Shown one piece after another: positions 33,837-45,291 of a DNA stretch of 64,000 bases. Positions within the stretch are counted from its first letter, which is position 1; each line of letters begins with the position of its first letter. The notes beneath the pieces are model-generated. The model did not search any database. It had not been told where the DNA came from and worked only from the letters and a program-made list of their open reading frames with translations. The stretch is from Cotesia glomerata (taxonomy: Eukaryota > Arthropoda > Insecta > Hymenoptera > Braconidae): the NCBI RefSeq assembly GCF_020080835.1, contig NC_058161.1, positions 15,117,603 through 15,181,602 on the forward strand, read 5' to 3'. The translations under genes and the position numbers were made by a program.

Positions 33837-36800
33837 AAAACACTTATTTTTATAACAATGTTGTCCAATGTTAATAACTATTGCTGTTTTAATTTAAAAA
33901 GCGGAGCGTTAATACTTGGAATTTTGGAAATAGTAAGTAAAAAAATTTGCATCTTTTTTAATAATTATCATTTTATAGATAGTATTTTATCATTATCTAT
34001 TTTTTCAGGTACTTACAACATGTATTATTATTGTCATCGGTATTGACATAATTTATCAAGGAATTTTCACCGCATCAGCATGTTCTCCGTTGCTGCTTAT
34101 AACAAGTCCAGGATTATTATATTTATATATTCCCATTTGTTTTTGTTCCTTACTTCTATCATTTTTAATGATTTGGGGTTCGATAAAGGTATTTATTTAA
34201 AATTTTAATTACATTTATGAACTGTTTCCTAATCCACAGATAAAAAATAATATATTGAACAAAGAGGAAAATATTTTTGAAATTTCTTCTTGAACTAAAA
34301 TCGAAATTTTGATTTGATTAAAGTTGAAAATTATTGACTTTATGGAAGAAATTATTTTATCGGTATAAAAAATTGATTCTTTAACCCTAGACTGATCAAC
34401 GTATGAGCGTAACGCCACGCTGAATCATATTTTTTTTATTACATCTTCAATATTTACTAAAATTATTCAAAAAATTATTAATATTATATAATTAAAATTA
34501 TATAATTATTTAAAATTATTAATAATTTTTTCAAACATCTTTGAAAACATATATAAATTGAAGTTTCATGCCATTTTTGGCCAGCGACTAGGGAGATGTT
34601 ATCAGGGAGATCTAGGTTCGATTCCTGGCTTGGCAACCAACCCCATTTATTTTTTCAAAGTTTGTCTTTAATCTCATTCAAATTTCTTTCACTATCTTTC
34701 ACTTAATTAACATCTTTATAACTCGAACAGATACCATAAGCTTCCAGCTTTACTAGTATTCAAGTTCGATGGATTTCCATCGAACTAGTGGGAAGAGAGA
34801 ATATCTTTCGAACAATAAGGGAAGATGGAGCGTTCATCAGTATAACTTCTTCAATGCAAGTGATATTGATCTTGAATTAAGAATATAATGATGTCAACTC
34901 GAGAATTACCTTTCTGGTTGAAGACTTTTAATTTATTATGTCAATAAACTTTAGATAAGTACACTGATAAAACAGTTGACTTGAACCAAAAAAAAAACAT
35001 TCTTGGCTCCAGAATTTTTTCTCTTGAATCGTCAACTTTATTATCCGTGTAGTATTATATTCTTGGTTCTAGTAAGTGAAATTATCTCTGGAATAATTTG
35101 TTCGATCAAGAGAAATTATCATAAATCAAATTTTTTTTATTTGGTCATTATCATAAAATAACAAATAATTAATAGTAAGCTATGCCAAAAAGTAGTTCAT
35201 ACTCTTTTGTACTAAACTAATTACCAAAATTCAACAACAAACGCTCTTTATTACATAAATCAATTATGAAGTGTTAAATTGCCTGGAGCATTGTGTAATG
35301 ATTTGTTGGTATTTCTATTCAGATAGCTATTTCCGATCAATAAGCATAAAATGAACCATTTTAGTAGATTTGAATTGCTGATACGATTCGCTAGTTATGA
35401 TACATTTACTACGAAACCAAGATCACACATTCAAGCTGATAAACGACTGGGCTAAGCGAACCAGGCTTATTTGTGAATGAAATAAACTGTATAGACAAAT
35501 GTTGCCAATTTAAACTAAAAGTTTTCTCGTTTTGACGATAATGTAATGTATCGAAGATCTTTTTTTACATGGATTTACTTCGGGAAAGAGGCATGTTTTC
35601 AACAATTTTTTTTTATATAAATAATAAAATTTTTAATTCAATCTTTTTATTAAATTGAAGATACATATTTAATAAATATGGTCTGAAATTTTCGTTGAAA
35701 AATATTTAAAACTCAGCCATTGCGACATCTCTTCTGAAGACTCCGAAAAAGAAATCAAAAAATTAAATTGGGTCTTTTATTTAATACCTAAAACTAAAAT
35801 CTGAACGTTGGAAAAAAATTCAAATTTCGCTCAAATTTGCACCCCATTTTGATCTTTTAAAATAAGTTGCGATTTGAAAAACAAAAATCCTTCGTTCTAG
35901 TTCTTGTCAGTAGTATCTTTAAGACGTGTGCCAAATTTCATCAAGATCAGTTCAATAGTTTTCGTAAAATCTTAACAGTACCGACTTTAAAAATACCGTT
36001 TCCCACGAGAGCCAAATTCCCAAGGCTCTATCTCTTAAACCCTTACTCAAATCGATTTTAAAATTTAGGACAATAATCTAGACATATTGTAGAATTAAAA
36101 AGAAAAAAATCCGATTTTTTGAAGCTTTTAAACCCATGTATCTCCTTAATCAGAAAATTATGATTTAAGAGAAGAAATAATCGTAAATTTTGATGACAAT
36201 TTTGTAGTTCATAATATAATGATAAGGTATACGGTGTGTTGAATTATTAATTGACTAGAAACTAAAATATTTATAGAAGTAGGTGAACAGAGTATTATTA
36301 AAAATCTGAGCGAATAAGTGAAGAAATATACAGATAAAAAAAAGACATTTTCACTATAATACACAGAATAAAAAATTTACTTGAATCAAGTAAATAATTT
36401 TGAAGAAACGTCATTTTCTTGATTTGAATAGAAAAATTCTTAAACTAAGAAATTTCTCGTGGTTTAAGAAAATTTTACTTGATTTAAGAATTTTTCGTCT
36501 TGATTCAAGTTAATTCTTTCTTCAGCGTACGCATATTAATATGGGCGCATATTAATTTGGTGATTTGCTGTTTTCAAAAAGTTAGTTAATGAGTATTTCT
36601 TACAAAGAAATTAGAGACAATGGCCCCGTTCAAGTTTACTGAGCTCTTGGCAAGTTTACTAAGTTCTAAAAGTGACTACATTCCTTCTAAAGAATATCTA
36701 TAAGAGGTAGCGTTGTTTGCTCGGTGGGTCTTATATACGTGACTGAATAACGTAGTCAGTACTTGTCTCGGATAGCTTAACTGGTAGAGCCCTTGGCGCG

Positions 36801-39800
36801 TAACCGAGAGATCTGGGTTCGATTCCCAGTCTGGGCTGTCTGATTATTTTTTCAATTACGAAAAATTCCCACTGAGTAGGTCCCCCCCCCCTTTCCCCTA
36901 TCCGTTCTTTCCCAACTCCCTTAAAATTTTCTTTGATATGGCTATAAGAAAACAATGCAAGGTATACTAATCTAAGCTCAGTCCAGTTAAGAACTTAGTA
37001 AACTTGAACGAGGCCAATGTAAAGCAATTTTTTAAATCAAACTTTTTTGGATTATTTTAGCAACTACTTTAATGTTTATGATATTTTATCTAAATTTCAA
37101 TAATTATTATTCATTAACTAATGATACCACGATAGAAACGGGATAAAAAAAGGGGTAAGATGTGTCGTTGGGTACTCGATTGAAATGAATTTCCTTTCGC
37201 TGTGTATAAAGTATTAAATAATAGGCAATATCAAATAAATTAACAACAATTAATAGTAATTAAATAAAATATTGATAATAGTTGTTGCCAAGTAATCTCA
37301 TAAATTACAAGTTAAGACGCTCAAAATTTTACACTTTATTCGGCCTAACTTTCATTGACAACATGCGATAAGGAGCTTCGTTCCAAAAATTATAACTGTA
37401 ACTTTTTTAAAAATCCACAGGTTAGCTTCAATACTTCCAAAATGAGGTATTTCGGACCAATTTGAAGTTGAGTTGGTGGAATTTTCTTCGAGCTATGGCT
37501 ATTAGTACCTTGTTACTTAGCATAAGCTTTTACTGATAATTTAAGTTTTTGATGTTTACTAGATTATTTTTATTTTTACGAACTGCTAACTGTATTATTT
37601 TATATTTACAGGACAACTTTGCCTTAATGATGCCTTATGTTTACTACCGAGTTATCATTTTGATGCCATATTATCTTCAATATTTTTATAATGCAATTAG
37701 AATTTTTGTTACGGAGGATTGTAATACAGAGAGCGCTTTTGTCCGGCTTACATTTGGAATATGTGGATTGGGTATGTTAAATTAATTTTTACTGCTTTAC
37801 TACCTTAAGGAGATTCACTACCGATTTTCATTTAATATCAAACCTCTAAAATTTTCATTATTGAAAGATGAATATATCAACCGCCTACAACCAAAATTTC
37901 AAACTGATTCACCACACCATTTCTGAGCAATTAATTTTTGAAATTGCTTTTTATACATGTCGAAGTATGGAGAACCGATAAAGTTGGTATAAAATCTTTC
38001 AGAGTGCTCGCGCGATAAAATAGAAATCATACTAAACCTTATCAGATTTCCTTATCTCGACGTGTATAAGAAGCAAATTCAAAAATCAATTACTCAGAAA
38101 CAATAAACTGTGAATTCTTTTTACAGTAAATTAGAGAAATTTTTATTCATGCCTTTATCTAGCAATTTTAAACTCAAGAATGTTTTTTCTGTTTTTACTT
38201 TTTAATTTCCATTCTCGCATAAGGAACAATTCTACTATAACATGTTCTGCTGTTAACTTGTCGCGAAAATTGAAAGTAAATGAATTTTACAATCTCTAAA
38301 GTGAGTTCAAAGAAAAAAACTAAATTCAAATGACGTAATGAAACTAAAAAAAATAATGTAAACTATAAAGAGAGCTTAAAAAAAAGACTAAGCTCCTAGA
38401 CAAACCCAAAGAAATGACTGCCGCCTAAAGCGAGCAGCTTAAAGAAAAAATAAAACTCAGAAAGATAAAGTTCTAAGGTGAGTTAAAAGGAAAAAATAAG
38501 CTCAGGTAAAATTGAGCTCAATTTTTTTCGATTAAATTAGTCTCCAACTCACATTATCTTTGAGCTAAATTTTATGAACTCATTCCTGAACTCACTTAAT
38601 ACCAATGCGCTACATTACATCGTTTGAAGCTGTTTTTATTTTGAGCTCACTTCAGAATGCGCACAACACATTTCCTTATGTAACATACCGTGTAAAAAAA
38701 TTGCGGAATTTCTCCGATTATTCCACAAAGAAATCCTCAGGAATTCATATTTTAATATAAATATGAATTCTATATACAGAAAAAAAGCTTCACTTGAGCC
38801 AAGAATAGATATTTTCGATACATATATGCGAAGTGAGGCATTCCCAGGGCTTAAAAATTGAGACACGAGTCTAAGAAACGTGTCGTTTCTTTTGGCGAGT
38901 GTCTCAATTAATCCCTGTGAATGCCTCAGTTGGGACATATGTATCGAACAATATTTTTTGTAACGACTGCTTTCAAAGTTCAACAGAGAGAAATTATTAT
39001 TTACAAAGAAATATTGTAATTAGCTGAACTACATCAGTTATCAAAAAATTTTACAATGTTTCGTTAATTCATTCACTGTTCACGTAGATTTTTAACAACT
39101 TTTTTTTCTAATTTTAATTAAAGTGATAGATCATTATAAATAATATAAATAATACACGCAGTTATGGTTAGTAATTGCACAGAGTTGAACATATGATCGG
39201 CAAGCTATTCATGCGTGGTTATTTGGTATGCGCAGGTGCTAGAATTAGTATGCTCGATACATTCTATGAATCATACATATGACACATACATTCTATGAAT
39301 CTTATATATTTATTGTAGTTAATTTTCATTCCCGCACGGTCAAGCAGTTGAAAAGTTTGACTCCGCCTACTTTCCCGCACGCTACTATAGTGTATGTAAC
39401 CATCACGAGAATACGCAACTTTGCGTTTGATGAGCAAGACTCAAATGTTGAACTTTGGAAGCAGGAGTTACAAATAGTATATTACACCCCTTGGGAAGGA
39501 AAATAAGAAAAGCCTCAGATCACATGTAATTGTTGGCCGAGGCGAAGCCGAGGTCAACAAACATGTGATCTGAGGTTTTCTTTTTTACTTCCCAAGGGCT
39601 GTATAATATTTTTTTGTCCGAGGAAGGAGGAAAGCGGCAACTTTGTTTAGCGCAGTGAGACCAAAGTTGCCACTTTCCGCCCAGAGGGCAAAATAGTATA
39701 TTACACACCTAGGGAAGTAAAGTAAGAAATGTCTCAGATCACATGTAATTGTTGGCCGAGGCGAAGCCGAGGTCAACAAACATGTGATCTGAGGCTTTCT

Positions 39801-41276
39801 TATTTACTGCCCGTGGTGTGTATACTATTTTTGTCCGACGAAGGCGGAAAGCGGCAACTTAGTTTAGCGCAGCGGGACCAAAGTTGCCACTTTCCGCCCA
39901 GAGGGCAAAAATTTTTGCCCTCTGGGCACAATTACATGTGATCTGAGGCTTTTCTTATTTTCCTTCCCAAGGGGTGTAATATACTATTTTTTGACACAAA
40001 AAATTTCATTTATTCCAACTAAATTAATTCTCTTGCTTTACGAAATACGTATCTTGATCCAAGAAAATTTATTTAAGTCAAAAAAATCTTCTTGTTTTGA
40101 GAAAATTCAGTCTCTTGCTCCAAAAAATTTAGTTCTTGATAGAAGTAAATTTTCATTAATATTTTTATTGATTAACATGTCAAATGAGAAGATCAAATAA
40201 TATTGAATCATTTTTTTTCATTCAATATGTATAATTGCACGCTAAAATAATATAAAATGGGTATTAAATATTCAAGAGAAAAATTTTCTCAAGGTGAGAA
40301 AATTTTTTTCTCAGCTGAAGTAGGTGGCGCTGCTTCCCTGAAGTATCTAAAAATCTTGATCAAATGTAAAAATTTATTGTATCAAGTATTTATGATAATT
40401 TGAATTAAGAAAAAATTATTTCTACCAAGAATAGAATTTCAAGAAAAATTTTTACTTCGGCCAACACAACTTCGGTCTTCTTTCAGGCACCCGAAAATTT
40501 TGTTGAGCCAAGAATTTTTTTCTCCAGTCAAGAAATTTTTCTTTGTTTGTAAGAATTTAGGATGGAATCATAAAAATTATCATCGTTAGAAAATTAATAA
40601 AGTAGAAATATGTATGCACGAAATCATTATATATTGATTAATTAATTATAGATTTTTCAAGTTTTCTCGGAAAATTCCGGAGGAATCCCGGTGAAAACTC
40701 TGCGGAATTTTTCTAAAATCCTTGTGGAATTGAGACTCAAAAGTAGACTAGCAGAGTTCCGCAGAATTTTCTCGAGGATTCCTCCGGATTTTCTTGAGAG
40801 TCCTTGAGGTCTGTAATTACAAAATCAAAATATCATGATTTTATGAATTTATATTACCATTTTATTAATTTTCTATCGATGATCATTTTCTATGATTTCA
40901 TCCTGAATTCCTCTGGAATTCGTATTTTGACACAAATATGAATTCCTCAGGATTTCCTTGCGTAATCCCGGAGGAATTCCGCAACTTTTTTATATGTTTA
41001 AAATTTTTATTCCACCATTGGAATTATTACTATGCAAAATTGGAAAAATAGCTTATTTTCTTCTATGCATGTTTTACTATATGACTATCCAATGAAGAAA
41101 GCACAAATCTTATGTAAAATTTATTCTACAATTTCAATTTGTAGCTGAGTAAATTCCAATTTTACTTTTATGATTTTTTTTTAGCACTTGGTATTCATTT
41201 CTGCATGGTTATATATCATCACAGTAAGGAAATTAGAAATGAAAAATCAAACAATGCCAATAAATCAATGTATTAG
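33837..41276 (+). CDS. Small four-span membrane protein, four coding exons
   Basis: Proposed coding exons are 33858-33932, 34009-34188, 37612-37771 and 41185-41276, giving 168 residues. Splice phases match (0, 0, 1). Donors are gtaagt, gtattt and gtatgt; acceptors follow T-rich tracts. The first exon itself begins after a long T tract and AG (33835-33836), which suggests an upstream noncoding exon. Four hydrophobic segments lie at about residues 17-43, 60-83, 88-112 and 127-150, with short loops and a basic, Asn-rich C-terminal tail. The N-terminal 'NLKSGALILGILEI' and overall size resemble the uncharacterised arthropod four-span proteins (DUF4728-like). Function unknown. AATAAA lies at 41291, 15 nt after the stop. 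Introns 2 and 3 exceed 3.4 kb each and are filled with repeats. The exon chain is firm; the family assignment is tentative. Confidence 0.65.
34577..34637 (+). repeat. tRNA-like SINE head
   Basis: A truncated tRNA-like body with GGTTCGATTCC B box and terminal pairing 'ttggcca' with 'tggcaaccaa'. The anticodon arm is poor, so it is not a functional tRNA. Confidence 0.35.
36766..36836 (+). repeat. tRNA-like SINE head
   Basis: The acceptor arm pairs imperfectly. A box is TAGCTTAACTGGTAGAGC and B box GGTTCGATTCC. The anticodon stem CTTGG/CCGAG encloses CGCGTAA with G at the position of the invariant U33. The T arm CTGGG/CCCAG is perfect. It resembles the minus-strand copy at 23565-23636. A C tract (36883-36892) lies in the presumed SINE body. 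Confidence 0.5.
37918..38103. repeat. Inverted repeat in intron 3
   Basis: 'tttctgagcaattaatttttg' through 'tacatgtcga' mirrors 'tcgacgtgtataagaagca' through 'tactcagaaa' with several mismatches, giving a hairpin of about 186 bp. Confidence 0.5.
38815..38946. mobile_element. Palindromic MITE (132 bp)
   Basis: tcgatacatatatgc and 'gaggcattcccagggctta' on the left mirror 'ccctgtgaatgcctc' and 'acatatgtatcga' on the right. The centre 'acgagtctaagaaacgtgtcg' also folds. Confidence 0.6.
39476..39990. mobile_element. Modular GC-rich foldback, repeated (copies 2-4)
   Basis: Hairpin module 1 ('cctcagatcacatgtaatt' then 'gttggccgaggcgaagccg') and hairpin module 2 ('gcggcaacttt' then 'aaagttgccactttccgcc') alternate along the sequence. 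They are separated by 'tagtatattacac'-type linkers and 'ttcccaaggg' or 'ttccctaggt' words. Frames across it on both strands are by-products. It lies in intron 3 of the four-span gene. Confidence 0.7.
40650..40995. repeat. Inverted AATTCCGGAGGAAT-rich element
   Basis: 'ggaaaattccggaggaatcc' near 40670 mirrors 'aatcccggaggaattccgc' at about 40965-40983, with further GGAATTC/GAATTCC words between. A related piece is at 38692-38775. Confidence 0.5.
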
Positions 41277-41680
41277 TATTATGACTATTGAATAAAATAT
41301 TTTTAAAATAACATGTTCTCATTATTTTTTTTTTCTATCTTTTTTTTACAAATATTAGATTTTATCCTCTAATTATGACCGACACTTTCATCGTAGAATG
41401 GATGATACGCATTTTAATAACAGTCTATTGTACAGATTGTAAAAGTTTATTTTCTAATTATACAGGCAAATCTTGAGCTAAACAAATCCCAATTTCAAAT
41501 CCATAACAAAAAAATTTTTCAATGTGCTACCAAATATCGTAAAAAATCTATAAGTGAACAATGAGGTGCTAGAAAGAATATTGACATCTTGGTTGCATAA
41601 AATTCTTCTTTAATATTATAAATTTTATATCTGCTTTTCGATTTACCTAAACTTTTGTTTATTTTATATTATTTTTTAGT

Positions 41681-41804
41681 AAGGTAAAATCCCCAATAGA
41701 TGATCATGTACCAGTATATGATCACTCCATGTATTTGTATACCTATATTTGTGAATATAGATATACAAATACATGGAGTGATCATCTATTGGGGCTTTTA
41801 CCTT
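41681..41804. mobile_element. Near-perfect hairpin MITE, copy 2
   Basis: Same tips as 8353-8492 (aaggtaaaat and ggggcttttacctt). The loop is in reverse orientation, and about 16-20 bp of the right arm ('tactggtacatgatc') are missing. It is inserted downstream of the four-span gene. Confidence 0.75.
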
Positions 41805-42099
41805 AATTATACAGTTAATAATTTTACTGTACTTTTTTGGATAGACGAAGAATATATATAAAATAAATATAGCCGGGCCTATGCACAGATAATTTAATCA
41901 TCAGTAGATGATACCTTATATATTTTCTAGTAAATAAATAAATAAATATGCAAACAATTCTGTGGCCAATTTCTATGAATAAAGATTAAACTCTTTGTGA
42001 GTACTGGCTGTCAATGCATGACTGGGTCATATGATCTTGTAATTATAAGCTGCATATGTAACATCAATTTTCTATGAACTAACGGTTGTTCCTATGTGT

Positions 42100-44252
42100 C
42101 TTAAGGGTGTAGTCTAGTTGATCACCAAAATTCGATTTTTTTTTTACATTTTTCGAATGTATATGTATCTAAGAATTCCTCGCAGATTAAATTACGGTAA
42201 AATTTTTTATTTAAAGAAATTTAAAATACGTTTTTCTCAAAACTACGTTTTCACGGACAACCAACACGATTCCTCCGGGACCTGTGAGATGATCCTTCTA
42301 AAATTTTAACTACATATTTTACACATAAATACTCACAAAATAGACTACTATCCATTGTCATAGTACAATATTGTCAAAAAATTAGAGATTATACGCGCGG
42401 CAAAAGTATAAGAGCTTGTAGCTAAGTAATCCATAATTTTTACGTAAGACTATACCCGTGGAGAAGCAGCCCATACAATTGTTTCTGTCCGAATCCGTAG
42501 ATATATACTTTATCATAAATTTTTGAACTTTAATCTGTTATTTGTAAATAATTAGACGGTCAAAAATTTTTTTTTAAACTCACAACAAATACATTAAAAG
42601 ACTCACTTTTTTAAAAGTTTCTGACAGTTTTTTTTTTATAGCTAAGAAACTGGTACAGAACTGCAAAGAGCGTATGCAATCAATATTAAATATCCAATTT
42701 TTAATTGAATTCATCTCGGATTATAGGTGGTCAATCAATTTCAAATTTTTAGGGTAATTGTATCGTCATGTCCTTAATAAGTATACAAAAATTTAGAATT
42801 TTCTGACGGTATGCCTTAACTGCGACAACTACCTTAAGTACGAATTTTTTGTAAAAAAAAAAGAACTAACAAAAAAATTTTTATATTTGTTATTTAAGAC
42901 TCCATTTATCATCCTTAACATTCTTTATAAATATATTTTTCATAGCAAACTTACGAGAAATTACCAAAAATCGCCTATTTTTTGAAGTTATACTTCTTTT
43001 GGCGCGATAGGCAAAAATGATAAGGGTAAATTTTTACGATGTGCGCGCACACCGTCACGAAAAACTGACACCATAAAGTTAGCTACTCAAAATTTTAGTT
43101 TTTTAAAAAAAAAAAAAAAAAAAGTTACCAACAAAATAAAAATAAGTACATCTACGTATGTTTGCGTGAGAACTGGCAACTGTATTCACGATATTTCATA
43201 TAAATATATATTTTTAACTTCCCGCTAAGAAAATTGAAAATTTTTATTAATGGGAAGTTATTGATTTCAGTTCAATTTTTAAAAGTCGAGTTTTCATTGG
43301 ATGTCCACGGTTTAAGGTCCCAGAAAACCATTCTGATTATTCATACCGAGGTGTCCGGCCGTGTGTGTGTCGATAAATTTTTGTCGTACGGTTTCTCAAA
43401 AACGAATCAACCGATTGAGTTCTACGACACGTCATTCGAAAGGGTCTATCAAAACGTAGATCTGATTAGATTTAAGAGTTAATTCATCAAGCCATTCCAA
43501 AAAAATTTGAATTTTTATGTTTTTTAAAAATAACTTTAAAGCGTACGAAAAAATCATAATGAAACTATGCATACATTTTTTTTCTTAAAAACTGCGTCCA
43601 ATTCTTTTTTTTAAATGAAAATCAAACGACGCATTTAAAAATTATAGTTGTTTAGAAATTCGTAAAATTTTTTTTTTCGGTATTTTTCTAAGATATTTTC
43701 CAGTTTCTTCAAGCGATCAATAAAAACTTGTACATTTTCTTTTTGTGCTTTAAAAACTGCACCGAATGCTTTTTCAAAAAACAAAATCGAATGACACATT
43801 CAAAAGTTACAGTTGTTTAATAAATACATCTGGAGATCGAGGAGCTCAAAATGTGAAAAACTGCGCTTTGAGCTTGAAAAGCTCAAATATTAATCAAAAA
43901 ACACATTTTAAGGTGCTTGAAATGCAAACTTAGCAGGAAGTTCTAGGGTTGACCTGCAGGGTCAACCGATTTCCAGATTTTGTCAATTATGTAGAAATAA
44001 TTTTTTTATGATATTTAAATAAACTTTATTTAACTAGACAATGCGTTATAATAAAACTTTCAATGTATTAAATACCTTTTTTTCTATAATTAGTGTCGTT
44101 TTTTCTACAAACGTAGGATAACGCGATAGATAAAATATTTAGAAAGATTTTTATCTTGTTACGTCAAAGAAGTATAACTTCTAACGTGTGTACATAAGTA
44201 CACACACACACTTTTTTTTTACTCGACGAACTAGATAGACTACACCCTCAAG
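42100..44252. mobile_element. 2.15-kb TIR element with nested family A copy
   Basis: The ends cttaagggtgtagtct and agactacaccctcaag are near-perfect inverted repeats, with 'ctagttg' and 'gaactag' just inside. The interior has no transposase frame and contains a reverse family A copy (43213-43980). It is probably a non-autonomous DNA transposon; superfamily not recognised. Confidence 0.55.
43213..43980 (-). repeat. Family A repeat, diverged copy 6
   Basis: It runs tail (aacttcccgctaagaaaatt) to head (gcaggaagttctagggttga then cagggtcaaccgatttccag). The AC tract is reduced to 'gtgtgtgtgt' remnants near 43365. Its GAGCTC palindromes are changed to 'gagcttgaaaagctc'. It is clearly the oldest-looking near-full copy. 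Confidence 0.65.
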
Positions 44253-44747
44253 TTAAGATTTTTAACCCGTATAATTCGAATATTGCATTCCTTTAAAATT
44301 TTTTATTTTTTTCAAATTTAAACGTCGATTTGATTGAATACTTTGATTCTAGAAAAATAAAAAAAAAACATCATTTTTAAAACTAATTTTTTAATAAAAT
44401 TTTGACAACTACCCGTTTTAAGATTGATTACAAATGCATTGGTTGTTAATTATATTCATAAATTATTGCAAACAACTTATTAACAATGTAAGTAAAGTAT
44501 TGGTATTAAGTTATTTATTGATCAGTTAAATATTCAACTTATGAATTATTAAAATTAATATACACGTATATATACATATTGATAAATAAGAAAACGTGCA
44601 TTATGTACAAGATGGAATGAAACTTCCTTATTTACATATCCGCTTCATCTTTGGATCACGATTGATTATGGCAAAGATACGATAGAAAATGTAGTAAGTA
44701 AGTGAACAAAAATAACATTATAAGCATGAATTTGTTCATCTATTCTC

Positions 44748-45250
44748 TCACCACTTTATAAAGCTTTTGTACTCTTCATTAACACTAATACGTTTAATAG
44801 TTTCATATCCAATAATTATTGAGAAACTGAAACACGCTGACTGTACAAGTCTTGCTGATAAACCTTTCGAGAACATTTTGAAACCCTCTTCGATCCATAA
44901 AATTCTAAACGTATGACACATACTATCTAGGCGCTGAACTTGTAAACGTGCACGTACAATGTCCAGAGGATTTGTAATTATTGTCGTAGTAAAACCCCCA
45001 AAAGTTCCAGCTAACGATTGAATAAATAAATGAGACACCCAATTTGGTAAAATTCGTAACAATTCATCTAAAAAAAAAAAAAATATTAAACATTAATTAT
45101 AAAGAAAACTATACAATATCAATGAAATATTAAAAATTGAAATATTTCCAAATCTAGAGATTTAATTTTAGACAAGTTTTTTTTTTACAGGTTCATTTAT
45201 TATATGAAGGGATTATTCTACTTTGGACGCCTGAAAAAAAACGCTATTTC

Positions 45251-45291
<41 letters not shown>

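Larger units (their letters stand above)
34189..37611 (+). other. Intron 2 of the four-span gene
   Basis: A 3.4-kb intron containing a piggyBac-like end (ttaaccctagactgatc, 34383), two tRNA-like SINE heads and the 'ttgaatcaag' inverted motifs at 36370-36515. No further exon was recognised. Confidence 0.5.
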
